64,000 nucleotides of DNA from an uncultured Clostridia bacterium (GTDB lineage: Bacteria > Bacillota > Clostridia > Oscillospirales > CAG-272). Location of the stretch: contig CALWJT010000033.1 in the NCBI GenBank assembly GCA_944381075.1, forward strand, positions 1 to 64,000, read 5' to 3'. The notes beneath the pieces were generated by a model, which saw nothing but the letters and a program-made list of their open reading frames with translations, searched no databases and was not told the origin of the DNA. Made by a program: the position numbers and the translations under genes. Position 1 is the stretch's first letter; each line of letters starts with the position of its first letter. This document shows, in pieces, positions 19,946 to 28,642 of the stretch.

Positions 19946-22900
19946 AGCCATCAAAAAAACGCTTGTCATCGGGTCAGGACCGATCGTCATCGGACAGGCG
20001 GCGGAATTCGACTACGCCGGAACACAGGGCTGCCGCGTCCTGAAGGAGGCCGGCGTGGGCGTCGTGCTCGTCAATTCCAATCCCGCCACCATCATGACCG
20101 ACCGCGCTTTCGCGGATGAAATTTATCTTGAACCGCTGACGGAAGAAACGCTCCGGCGCGTCATCGACAAGGAAAAGCCGGACAGCCTGCTCGCGGGCCT
20201 CGGCGGCCAGACAGGACTCACCCTTGCCATGAAGCTTTCCCGCGACGGCTTCCTCGCCTCCCGCGGTGTGCGGCTGATCGGAACCAACATCGACGCCATC
20301 GACAAGGCAGAGGACCGCAAGCTTTTCAAGGAAACCATGGAAGAAATCGGCGAGCCCACCATTCCCTCCGACACCGCCGAAACCGTCGGAGAGGCGCTTG
20401 CCATAGCGGAGAAAATCGGGTATCCCGTCATCATCCGTCCGGCGTTCACACTCGGCGGCGGCGGCGGGGGCGTCGCGCATTCCGAAAAGGAAATGCGTGA
20501 GGCGGCCAAAACAGGGCTCGATGCCTCCCCGATTTCTCAAATCCTTGTGGAAAAATATATCGCCGGCTGGAAGGAGATCGAGTTTGAGACCATGCGCGAC
20601 GCCGCCGGCAACGTCATCGCCGTCTGCTCGATGGAAAATTTCGACCCCGTCGGCATCCATACCGGAGACAGCATCGTCGTGGCGCCTGCGCTGACTCTCG
20701 CCGACCGGGAATATCAAATGCTGCGCAGCGCGGCGCTGCATATCATCTCGTCTCTCGGGATCGTCGGCGGCTGCAACTGCCAGTTCGCGCTTTCGCCGGA
20801 CAGCTTCGAGTACGCGGTCATCGAGGTCAATCCCCGCGTTTCCCGTTCCTCCGCGCTCGCCTCCAAGGCGACGGGCTATCCGATCGCGAAAATCACGGCA
20901 AAAATTGCGCTTGGCTATACGCTGGACGAGATACAGAATGACATCACAGGCAAGACCTGCGCCTGCTTTGAGCCGGCGCTCGACTATGTCGTCGTCAAAT
21001 TCCCGAAGTGGCCGTTCGACAAGTTCGCCGGCGTCTCCCGCACGCTCGGCACACAGATGAAAGCGACGGGCGAGGTCATGGCCATCGGCACCTGCTTTGA
21101 GGCGGCGCTGATGAAGGCCATACGCGGCGCGGAAATATCCTTAGATTCTCTGGCTGCTGCGCCGATCAGCAGCGCGCCGCTTGCCGAACGCCTGAAAACC
21201 CCCGATGACAGACGGCTTTTCACGATATTCGAAGCGTTCGGCGCCGGATATTCCGTCGAGGATATCCATACGGTCACGAAAATCGACCGCTTCTTCCTCT
21301 CCAAAATCCAAAAGCTCGCCATTTTCGAAGCGGAGCTTGCCGCCTCTCCGATGACGGACGCGCTTTACCGAAAAGCCAAAGTGCTTGGCTATCCGGACCG
21401 TGCCATCCGCCGCATTTCCGGCGTGGAGAAGCTTCCCGAACTTTCCGCCTCCTATCACATGGTGGATACCTGCGCGGCGGAATTCAGCGCGCAGACGCCG
21501 TATTTCTATTCGGTATATGACGACGTCTGCGAGGCGCGCGATTTTGTTCGCGGCAGAAAAAAGAAAACCATCCTGGTGCTCGGTTCCGGTCCCATCCGGA
21601 TCGGACAGGGCATCGAATTCGACTATTCCTCCGTCCACTGCGTCATGACGTTAAAGAAAATGGGATATGACGTCGCCATCATCAACAACAATCCGGAGAC
21701 CGTTTCGACGGACTACGACACGGCGGACAGGCTCTATTTCGAACCGCTTACGCCGGAGGACGTGATGAACGTCATTCGGGTGGAAAACCCTGTCGGCGTT
21801 GTGGTCGCCTTCGGCGGGCAGACGGCCATCAAGCTCACAAAGTATCTGGACGAGCACGGGATCCCGATCCTCGGCACCTCTGCCGAGGGGATCGATACGG
21901 CAGAGGACCGTGAAAAATTCGACGCGCTGCTGGAATCCTTCGGCATACGCCGTCCGCGCGGCATGGCGGTCCACGGCATGGAGGAAGCCCTCCGCGCGGC
22001 GGATGCGCTCGGCTATCCCGTCCTGCTTCGTCCCTCCTATGTCATCGGCGGGCAGAATATGCAGATCGTGAGAAGCGAAGCCGAAACGCGCCGCTATATG
22101 GAACGCATTCTCCGCCACGGGATCGACGGCTCCGTACTCGTTGACAAATACATGATGGGGCCGGAGCTCGAGGTGGACGTCATATCCGACGGGCATGACG
22201 TGCTCATCCCCGGCATCATGCAGCATATCGAGCGCGCCGGCGTACACAGCGGGGATTCCATCGCGGTTTATCCTCCTTACGGGATCCACGACAAGATGAC
22301 GGCGAGGATCGTCGAGTGCTCCGAGAAGCTTGCGCTCGCGCTCGGTACCCGCGGACTTGTCAACATCCAGTATCTGATCTATGCCGGCGAGCTTTACGTG
22401 ATCGAGGTCAATCCCCGCGCGTCGCGCACGATTCCTTATATCAGCAAGGTAACGGGCGTCCCCATGGTAGATATCGCCTCGCGCGTTATGCTCGGCAAGT
22501 CCCTCGCCTCCCTCGGCTACGGCACGGGGCTTTCCAGAACGCCTCCCTATTTTGCAGTCAAGGTGCCGGTATTTTCCTTTGAAAAGCTTGCGGACGCCAA
22601 TTCCTACCTCGGACCGGAGATGAAATCGACGGGGGAGGTGCTCGGCGTCGGACGCACACTTCCGGAAGCGATGTTCAAGGGCTTCACCGCGGCAGGCTAT
22701 CGGATCCCGTCGCCGCATACGCACGGAGAGCTCGGCGTCTTTCTCAGCGTGGAAAGCCACGATCATCATGACCTTGTTTCCCTCGGCAAAAAGCTTGTCG
22801 ATCTCGGGATGAAGCTATATGCTACGCCGGATACCGCCGCCGCCCTTCGCGGACTTGGCGCCGATGTGACAGAGGTCCCCGGCATGACAGAGCCGGATGC

Positions 22901-23969
22901 TACGTTTGCGCTCCTCGAATCCGGCAGGATCGGCTATATCGTCTATACCGGCGCGCTCTTCGACCGCACGCTGGACGATTACATCGCGCTCCACCGCAAG
23001 GCTTTGACGCTCGGCATCGTATGTCTGACCTCGCTCGACACGGCAAACGCGCTCGCGGACGTTATCGCGGGCCGCTTCCGCGAGGACAATACCGAGCTTG
23101 TCGACATCAACCACATGAGAACGTCGCCTCTGCGGCTTCCCTTCGCCAAAATGCAGGGCTCCGGCAACGATTATATCTTTTTTGAGAATTTCGACGGCAA
23201 AATCACTTGTCCCGAGGCGCTTGCCGTGACGCTCTGCGACCGGTCGCGCGGCATCGGCGGCTCCGGGATCGTGCTGATCGAGCATTCCGACTGCGCCGAC
23301 GCGAAAATGCGCATTTTCAACCGGGACGGAAGCGAAGGGAAAATGGCGGGCAACAGCATCCGGTGCGCAGGCAAATATCTTTTTGATAAAGGCTATGTCC
23401 GCTCTGAACGGATTACGGTGGAAACGGCAGGCGGAATCAAGACGCTTGTCCTTTACACCACGAGCGGAAAGGTGAACGAGGTCAGCGTGGATATGGGAAA
23501 AGCGGATTTTTCGGCAAAGGCGCTTCCCTGCACGCTTGATGAGGACGAGCTTATCCGCTGTCCCGTCACGATCGGAGGCTCCGTCTATGAGATCACCTGC
23601 CTTTCGGTCGGGAACCCGCACTGCGTGATATTCTGTGATTCGGTCGACCCCTTGGAAATGGAAAAAATCGGTCCGCAGTTTGAGTACGCTCCCTTCTTTC
23701 CGGAGCGGATCAACACGGAATTCGTTCATATCGCCGATGAATCAACACTCCAGATGCGCGTCTGGGAACGCGGGAACGGCGAGACGGAAGCCTGCGGAAC
23801 AGGCGCCGCGGCCGCGGCCGCAGCCGCTGTGAAGCTGGGTCTTTGCAAAAAGGATACCGACATCACCGTCAAGCTGCGCGGCGGGGACCTTGTCGTGCGC
23901 TGCACGGACGACGGCATCACGCTCGACGGAGACGCGAACCTCGTTTACGAGGGTGTCGTGGAATATTAG
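19932..23969 (+). CDS. carB: Carbamoyl-phosphate synthase large subunit fused to a DapF-like domain
   Basis: A 1345-residue protein. Residues 1 to about 1060 are a normal CarB. It begins with VIGSGPIVIGQAAEFDYAG, the repeat motif GSGPIRIGQGIEFDYSS near 555 marks the second synthetase half, and the MGS-like allosteric domain is at about 940-1055. From about residue 1067 to the end is a full-length diaminopimelate epimerase domain (GNDYIFF, FNRDGSEG, GNPHCV, WERGNGET). The join is in one frame with a linker of only about ten residues; Met1062 has no ribosome site. The first catalytic Cys is replaced by Ala (KMAGNSIRC), while the second is kept (EACGTGAAA). Epimerase activity is therefore unlikely, but substrate-binding motifs remain. 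It is the last gene of the arginine operon. Confidence 0.95.
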   Translation: MPLDKAIKKTLVIGSGPIVIGQAAEFDYAGTQGCRVLKEAGVGVVLVNSNPATIMTDRAFADEIYLEPLTEETLRRVIDKEKPDSLLAGLGGQTGLTLAMKLSRDGFLASRGVRLIGTNIDAIDKAEDRKLFKETMEEIGEPTIPSDTAETVGEALAIAEKIGYPVIIRPAFTLGGGGGGVAHSEKEMREAAKTGLDASPISQILVEKYIAGWKEIEFETMRDAAGNVIAVCSMENFDPVGIHTGDSIVVAPALTLADREYQMLRSAALHIISSLGIVGGCNCQFALSPDSFEYAVIEVNPRVSRSSALASKATGYPIAKITAKIALGYTLDEIQNDITGKTCACFEPALDYVVVKFPKWPFDKFAGVSRTLGTQMKATGEVMAIGTCFEAALMKAIRGAEISLDSLAAAPISSAPLAERLKTPDDRRLFTIFEAFGAGYSVEDIHTVTKIDRFFLSKIQKLAIFEAELAASPMTDALYRKAKVLGYPDRAIRRISGVEKLPELSASYHMVDTCAAEFSAQTPYFYSVYDDVCEARDFVRGRKKKTILVLGSGPIRIGQGIEFDYSSVHCVMTLKKMGYDVAIINNNPETVSTDYDTADRLYFEPLTPEDVMNVIRVENPVGVVVAFGGQTAIKLTKYLDEHGIPILGTSAEGIDTAEDREKFDALLESFGIRRPRGMAVHGMEEALRAADALGYPVLLRPSYVIGGQNMQIVRSEAETRRYMERILRHGIDGSVLVDKYMMGPELEVDVISDGHDVLIPGIMQHIERAGVHSGDSIAVYPPYGIHDKMTARIVECSEKLALALGTRGLVNIQYLIYAGELYVIEVNPRASRTIPYISKVTGVPMVDIASRVMLGKSLASLGYGTGLSRTPPYFAVKVPVFSFEKLADANSYLGPEMKSTGEVLGVGRTLPEAMFKGFTAAGYRIPSPHTHGELGVFLSVESHDHHDLVSLGKKLVDLGMKLYATPDTAAALRGLGADVTEVPGMTEPDATFALLESGRIGYIVYTGALFDRTLDDYIALHRKALTLGIVCLTSLDTANALADVIAGRFREDNTELVDINHMRTSPLRLPFAKMQGSGNDYIFFENFDGKITCPEALAVTLCDRSRGIGGSGIVLIEHSDCADAKMRIFNRDGSEGKMAGNSIRCAGKYLFDKGYVRSERITVETAGGIKTLVLYTTSGKVNEVSVDMGKADFSAKALPCTLDEDELIRCPVTIGGSVYEITCLSVGNPHCVIFCDSVDPLEMEKIGPQFEYAPFFPERINTEFVHIADESTLQMRVWERGNGETEACGTGAAAAAAAAVKLGLCKKDTDITVKLRGGDLVVRCTDDGITLDGDANLVYEGVVEY

Positions 23970-23970
23970 A

Positions 23971-24014
23971 GAATAAAAAAGCCATGTTGAATTATCAACA
24001 TGGCTTTTTTATTC
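23971..24014. terminator. Terminator with perfect 20-bp arms between convergent genes
   Basis: Arms 23971-23990 and 23995-24014 surround a 4-nt loop, with T-runs on both strands. It ends the arginine operon and the facing minus-strand gene. Confidence 0.95.
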
Positions 24015-24016
24015 TA

Positions 24017-24406
24017 TTAAATACCAATAATCATTAAAATATTATTTGCACTTTTGTCTTTTAAAACTGTATAACGTGTTACTTTTTGCTGCACTCCACT
24101 TATTCCAAACAAAGCTTCCATAATCGGCTTATTATCAATTGTAAAGCTTTTCGTGACTTCTCCTTTGTATATTCTTTTTGATATTTTTATAGAATTTGCA
24201 GAATTTTCTTTTAATAATCTTATTCCTACACATAATTTATTATCTGAATCTCGTCCTTTTAACAATTCAGCATATTGATAGCTGTCAAAATCATCAATTA
24301 GTTCACATGCTGCTGAATTCAATGATAGTCGCCCAAATCCAACACTAGCAAAAGGTGTTGTTCTTCCTCTTCTGTCACTTGTGATTTTTACTGTTTCCCA
24401 TTGCAT
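24017..24406 (-). CDS. Small hypothetical protein, AT-rich gene
   Basis: A 129-residue protein with no signal peptide or membrane segment. Motifs include GRLSLNSAACELID and IGIRLLKEN-like segments, and the fold looks alpha/beta. I have the impression of similar short proteins in firmicute phage or accessory DNA, but cannot name a family. Its start has AAGGAGGAA and a perfect-consensus promoter upstream. The gene is far richer in A+T than its neighbours, which suggests recent acquisition. Confidence 0.75.
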   Translation of the reverse strand: MQWETVKITSDRRGRTTPFASVGFGRLSLNSAACELIDDFDSYQYAELLKGRDSDNKLCVGIRLLKENSANSIKISKRIYKGEVTKSFTIDNKPIMEALFGISGVQQKVTRYTVLKDKSANNILMIIGI

Positions 24407-24435
24407 AATAATTCCTCCTTATAACATTTTTTATA

Positions 24436-24464
24436 ATTATATCATTTGGAATTATTTGTGTCAA
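24436..24464 (-). promoter_or_regulatory. Consensus promoter of the AT-rich small gene
   Basis: TTGACA (24459-24464), 17 nt, TATAAT (24436-24441) on the minus strand, inside a strongly AT-rich intergenic stretch. Confidence 0.9.
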
Positions 24465-24543
24465 GTATTTTTATTAATATTTTTTATATTTGTTTTATTA
24501 ATTTTTATTTTTCGTGAAATTTATCGTTTTATAATAATGTTTA

Positions 24544-25221
24544 TTATATCAAAGAAACCATTCCATATACCGCGAGAAAGATGCCGAGCAGGCCGAGCAC
24601 TGCCGGTATGAGATAGGACGAAACCTTGCCCAAAATCTGTTCCAACCGCCGGACCGCCCTTGTCCCCCGCAGCTTGTTGTATCCAAAATAGAGCAAAATC
24701 AAGGGAAAAACATAGACAAAGGTATATAAAAGGATAAATCCCGCCACAAGCGGAAAGACAAGCTGATAGCTCGCCAATACCGCCAAAAAACCAAAGTACG
24801 GCAGCGCGCTTGTCAGCTCCACGCCGCAAAAGGCGACGCCCATGATAAACAGTGCCGGAGCAGAAAGCTTTGCCGGCGTCTTAGCCGTTTCCTCCTCCGC
24901 ATTTCCCGAACGCCGCGCCGTTTTTATCGTCAGCAGAATGCCGAAGAGAAGGCAAAAAAGTCCCGCTAAAATCGCCGCGCCATATACATAAACGGGATAT
25001 GCGGCGCTGGCCGCGGCAAGAAGCTTCGAGACCCATGCCGCGACTCCGTAATAGACCGCGAGCCCCATCGCGGCATTGGCAAGCCCTATCCCAAGGATAA
25101 AAAACCAAACATGGCGCTTGTTTTTGACCATGGATTGCAGCAGCATCTGCTGTGCGATCGCCGAGGGGTTGAGGCTGTCAAAAAAGCTCGCCCAAATCGT
25201 TGTGCCCAAAAGAACCAACAT
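24544..25221 (-). CDS. GAP/LysE-like multi-pass membrane protein
   Basis: About 225 residues with roughly six hydrophobic segments and the N-terminal motif FFDSLNPSAIAQQ, which fits the GAP family related to LysE/CcdA-type transporters. ATG at 25221 is chosen because GGAGG lies just upstream and directly after the leader terminator; an upstream in-frame start at 25257 would fall in that hairpin. The substrate is unknown. The leader is likely to control expression. Confidence 0.75.
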   Translation of the reverse strand: MLVLLGTTIWASFFDSLNPSAIAQQMLLQSMVKNKRHVWFFILGIGLANAAMGLAVYYGVAAWVSKLLAAASAAYPVYVYGAAILAGLFCLLFGILLTIKTARRSGNAEEETAKTPAKLSAPALFIMGVAFCGVELTSALPYFGFLAVLASYQLVFPLVAGFILLYTFVYVFPLILLYFGYNKLRGTRAVRRLEQILGKVSSYLIPAVLGLLGIFLAVYGMVSLI

Positions 25222-25233
25222 GATATCCTCCTC

Positions 25234-25308
25234 AAAAAAAATAAGCGCTAAAATCATACCGCTAAGACCTAAGGTATGACTTTAACGCTTTGCCCGTCCG
25301 GTGACGGG
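25234..25308 (-). promoter_or_regulatory. Attenuator-like leader of the GAP-family gene
   Basis: Read on the minus strand: a short hairpin (25293-25308, arms CCCGTC/GACGGG), then an 18-bp imperfect stem (arms 25273-25290 and 25243-25260) followed by eight U residues (25234-25241), then the ribosome site and ATG. A strong intrinsic terminator inside a ~100-nt leader implies conditional readthrough. It does not match the L-box, SAM, Mn, fluoride, guanidine or preQ1 cores I know. Confidence 0.6.
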
Positions 25309-25331
25309 GATTTCTTTATTTGGTTTTGCCC

Positions 25332-25360
25332 ATTTTATCACATAAAAGGACGCCTGTCAA
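25332..25360 (-). promoter_or_regulatory. Promoter of the GAP-family gene
   Basis: TTGACA (25355-25360), 17 nt, TAAAAT (25332-25337), same -35 and -10 as the lysine operon promoter. The -35 overlaps a small stem at 25361-25382. Confidence 0.8.
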
Positions 25361-25420
25361 GTCCTCTCGCAGGACTTGCGCAAAAATATTTGCGGGATTT
25401 TCCGGATACAGCCGCCTCTT

Positions 25421-26488
25421 TTATGCGTCCAGAAGGACCTCATGTCCGGTTTTTGCGGACTCATAGATCGCATTCAGGATCTTCATCATTTCAACGCCGT
25501 CGCAGGCAGGGCTGATACATTCCGTCCCGTTCCGGATACAATCCACATAATGATTGATCTCCTGACAGAACATATTGCCGAGGTTCATCGTCGTTTCCGC
25601 CTTGAGCGAGATATCCGTCATATAGCCGTCCAGCTCTCCGTAAAGCTCAAGCTCCGGATTGAGGGAAGCTCCCGCTTTTGTGCCGAAGAACTGCATTTTT
25701 CCCTCGTCGTTTTTGATGTTCAGGCTGAAGCTCGCTTCTACACTGAGCACGGAACCGTCCTCAAAGCGGACGAGCGCCGTCGCCAGATCCTCGACGTCGC
25801 AGATGTCATCCTTGCCCGCGCCGGATGAACGGTACATTTTTTTCGAGCGGATGTTCTTTCTGTCATAGAGCTTCTGGAACGTCGCGCCGTACACGGAAAC
25901 GGCGCGGGGCTTTCCCTTCAGATACCGGACAAAGTCGATGACATGCACGCCGAGATCGATGAGCGGTCCGCCGCCGGAGCGGGACTTGTCCCCGAACCAG
26001 CCGCCCGGATTCCCGTTGCGGCGCAGATACTGTACCTTAGAATAGTAAAGGTCACCGAAAAAGCCGTCCTCATACAGCTCGCGCAGGATCTTCATATCCG
26101 GTCCGAAGCGGCGCACAAAGCCGATCATGAGCAGCTTGCCGTTTTTCTCCGCTGCCGCCTGCATCGCCTTCGCATCCTCCACCGTGATGCACATCGGCTT
26201 CTCACAGAGGACGTGCTTGCCGGCGTTCAGCGCCGCGATGGTGCAGGGCGCATGTCCGTTGTTCCATGTGCAGACGCTCACCGCGTCAAGCTCGGGCAGG
26301 GCAAGCATGTCATCCAGATTGGTATACAGCTTATCAATCTCATACTTTTCGCCCATCATGGCCAGACGCTTTTCGTTGATATCACAAAATGCATACAGCT
26401 CGACATCCGAGTTCTTCCGATATGCTTCGATATGGGATGCCGCAATATTGCCGACGCCGATGACGCCGACCTTCAGTTTCTTATCCAT
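25421..26488 (-). CDS. Gfo/Idh/MocA family oxidoreductase
   Basis: NAD(P)-dependent sugar or polyol dehydrogenase family. The N-terminal Rossmann motif is VGVIGVGNIAASH, the family lysine is in HVLCEKPMC near residue 95, and the C-terminal domain is the GFO_IDH_MocA beta-sheet. The ATG at 26488 sits 7 nt from AAAGGA; 26491 is possible. It follows a sugar isomerase-like gene by about 40 nt and probably acts on the same substrate, perhaps a uronate or inositol derivative (inference from neighbours). Confidence 0.88.
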   Translation of the reverse strand: MDKKLKVGVIGVGNIAASHIEAYRKNSDVELYAFCDINEKRLAMMGEKYEIDKLYTNLDDMLALPELDAVSVCTWNNGHAPCTIAALNAGKHVLCEKPMCITVEDAKAMQAAAEKNGKLLMIGFVRRFGPDMKILRELYEDGFFGDLYYSKVQYLRRNGNPGGWFGDKSRSGGGPLIDLGVHVIDFVRYLKGKPRAVSVYGATFQKLYDRKNIRSKKMYRSSGAGKDDICDVEDLATALVRFEDGSVLSVEASFSLNIKNDEGKMQFFGTKAGASLNPELELYGELDGYMTDISLKAETTMNLGNMFCQEINHYVDCIRNGTECISPACDGVEMMKILNAIYESAKTGHEVLLDA

Positions 26489-26527
26489 CATAGATTCCTT
26501 TCCGGCACACAAGGCATGCGCCGCCGT

Positions 26528-27385
26528 TTAATTTTCATGAATGACCTTTTCCAGGTGATCGTATGCGATTTTGATATCGCGCGCCGGATCGTCGCCGACC
26601 TCACGTTCGATGGTGAGAAAGCCGCGATATCCGATGTCATCGAGCGCCGCGAGATATTTTGCGAAATCCACGCTGCCCGTGCCGAGCGGGACCTCCTTGA
26701 AATATTTCACGCCCTGCACTTCCTCAGGGATCGGATGGACGACCCGATAGATATACTCCGGATTGCCGTCCGCGAGCTTTACGCCGTCCTTCGCGTGAGT
26801 ATGGACAATATAGCGGCGCAGATTGTATACCGCCTGCACCGGGTCGTCTCCCGTGACCATGACGAGATTTGCAGGGTCAAGATTGACCGCAACGCCGGTC
26901 GAATCCAGCGAATCGAGAAATTCCGCCAGTACGGCAGAGGGCTCCGGTCCCGTTTCCACGGCGAAATGCGAGCCGATGCTGTCGGCATAGCGGGCAAGCT
27001 CATAGCACGCCTCCTGCATAATTTTATACCGGTCGTGATTCTTATCCGCCGGCACAACGCCGATATGCGTCGTGACAATATTGGTTTCAAAATCCTTCGC
27101 CATGTCCATGATGCGCTTGGACTGCTCGATCAGCTCCGGATTGAGCGCCGGATCCCCGAAGCCGCGGCCAAGGTCTCCGCAGATGGCGGAGAACACCATG
27201 CCATGGTCCTTCACATATTCCAGAAGCTCGCGCCGCTGGTCCTTTCCGAAATTTTCGGGACCGTGCGCGCCGCGCGTACAATACATCTGAAGTCCCTTGA
27301 TGCCGATCGCCGCCGCCTTCTTCACCGCTTCCTTCGTATCGCAGCGGAACGAATCGACAATCGCGCCGATGGGAAAATCATACAT
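26528..27385 (-). CDS. Sugar phosphate isomerase/epimerase (TIM barrel)
   Basis: A 285-residue xylose-isomerase-like barrel. Metal or substrate residues are plausible in VETGPEPS, VNLDPANLV, HTHAKDG and the C-terminal TIEREVGDD. Such enzymes isomerise or epimerise keto sugars. GGAGG lies 9 nt before ATG 27385. It is the first gene of a two-gene unit with the Gfo/Idh enzyme, behind its own promoter, next to uxuA. Confidence 0.88.
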   Translation of the reverse strand: MYDFPIGAIVDSFRCDTKEAVKKAAAIGIKGLQMYCTRGAHGPENFGKDQRRELLEYVKDHGMVFSAICGDLGRGFGDPALNPELIEQSKRIMDMAKDFETNIVTTHIGVVPADKNHDRYKIMQEACYELARYADSIGSHFAVETGPEPSAVLAEFLDSLDSTGVAVNLDPANLVMVTGDDPVQAVYNLRRYIVHTHAKDGVKLADGNPEYIYRVVHPIPEEVQGVKYFKEVPLGTGSVDFAKYLAALDDIGYRGFLTIEREVGDDPARDIKIAYDHLEKVIHEN

Positions 27386-27422
27386 AGGAAAAGTCCTCCG
27401 ATCCTATACAAAATTCAAGTCT

Positions 27423-27451
27423 ATTGTAATCGAAAAAGACGGGAAAGTCAA
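27423..27451 (-). promoter_or_regulatory. Promoter of the isomerase-oxidoreductase unit
   Basis: TTGACT (27446-27451), 17 nt, TACAAT (27423-27428) on the minus strand. Confidence 0.75.
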
Positions 27452-27483
27452 CATGAACGCCCGAATTTTTTTCCTATGACCGC

Positions 27484-27518
27484 AAAAAGCGGCGGACACG
27501 AGTGCCCGCCGGCTTTTT
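27484..27518 (-). terminator. Terminator after uxuA
   Basis: A stem running AAAAAG-CCGGCGG / CCGCCG-CTTTTT with a GC-rich loop begins within the uxuA stop codon and ends in TTTTT on the minus strand. Confidence 0.85.
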
Positions 27519-28587
27519 ATTTCCGATTGGATTTGACGATCGCTTCCCAAAGCCCATTGAGATAGGCAGCGCCGAGCGCGCGGTCGTAAAGACCGTAGCC
27601 GGGCATCGCGACCTCGTCCCAGATCATGCGCCCATGGTCGGGACGGATCGGTCCGTCAAAGCCGATGTCGTAAAGCGCCTTCATAATTTCATACATATCG
27701 AAGGAGCCGTCCGAGGAGAGATGCGCCGCCTCCTCAAAATCGGTCGGGGAGTTGAATTTCAGATTGCGCACGTGCGCGAAATGGATGCGTCCCTTCAGCG
27801 AGCGGATCATGTCCGGCAGATCGTTATGGAGATTCGTCCCGTAGGACCCTGAGCAGAACGTCACGCCGTTGTGCGGATCGTCCACCATCTTCATCATGCG
27901 CAGAATGTTTTCCTTGTTGATGATGATGCGCGGAAGGCCGAATACGCTCCATGCCGGGTCGTCCGGATGGATCGCCATTTTGATGTCGTACCGGTTGCAG
28001 ACGGGCATGATCGCTTCCAAGAAATATTTCAGATTCGCGAACAGCTTTTCATTGTCCACGCCCTTATAAAGGGTAAACAGCTCCTTTACCTTCGCCATGC
28101 GCTCCGGTTCCCAGCCCGGCATGACGGTGCCGTTCATATCGCCGGAGATCGATGAGAACATCTCGTCCGGATTGAGTCTGTCCACGGCCTCCTGGGTATA
28201 GGCAAGGACGGTCGAACCGTCAGGACGCTTTCTGGCAAGCTCGGTGCGCGTCCAGTCGAATACCGGCATGAAGTTATAGCAGACCATGTGGATGTCTTCC
28301 CTGCCGAGACGCTCCAGCGTCGTGATGTAATTTTCGATATGGCGGTCCCGCTCCGGCGTCCCCGCCTTGATGGCGTCGCTGACGTTGACGCTCTCGATGC
28401 CGTGGATGCGCAGTCCCGCCGCCTCCACCTCTTTCTTGAGCGCCGCGATCTTCTCCGCCTCCCATGCCTCGCCCGGCACGGAATCGTACAGCGTTGTGAT
28501 AACGCCGGTCACACCGGGGATCTGGCGGATCTGCTTTAGGGTGACGGTATCAAAGCCGGTACCGTACCATCTGAGTGTCATATTCAT
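27517..28587 (-). CDS. uxuA: Mannonate dehydratase
   Basis: Dehydrates D-mannonate to 2-keto-3-deoxygluconate (KDG) in glucuronate breakdown. Family hallmarks are MTLRWYGTGFDTVTL at the N-terminus, MVCYNFMPVFDWTRT, the metal-site AIHPDDP and FCSGSYGTN, and RPDHGRMIW near the end. Length (356 aa) is normal. AAGGAGAG precedes the ATG. kdgK, the next enzyme for KDG, is at 41430. uxaC and uxuB are not in the window, though the neighbouring oxidoreductase could take the reductase role (inference). Confidence 0.95.
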   Translation of the reverse strand: MNMTLRWYGTGFDTVTLKQIRQIPGVTGVITTLYDSVPGEAWEAEKIAALKKEVEAAGLRIHGIESVNVSDAIKAGTPERDRHIENYITTLERLGREDIHMVCYNFMPVFDWTRTELARKRPDGSTVLAYTQEAVDRLNPDEMFSSISGDMNGTVMPGWEPERMAKVKELFTLYKGVDNEKLFANLKYFLEAIMPVCNRYDIKMAIHPDDPAWSVFGLPRIIINKENILRMMKMVDDPHNGVTFCSGSYGTNLHNDLPDMIRSLKGRIHFAHVRNLKFNSPTDFEEAAHLSSDGSFDMYEIMKALYDIGFDGPIRPDHGRMIWDEVAMPGYGLYDRALGAAYLNGLWEAIVKSNRK

Positions 28588-28642
28588 AAAAAACTCTCCT
28601 TCTGCCGCTTTTGCGGCGTTTAACGAAATGATGGAAAATCCA

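Noticed and set aside
19932..23969. Reading the CarB-DapF frame as two genes with internal initiation at Met1062
   Set aside because: No ribosome site precedes that codon and the CarB part has no stop, so a single fused product is the simplest reading.
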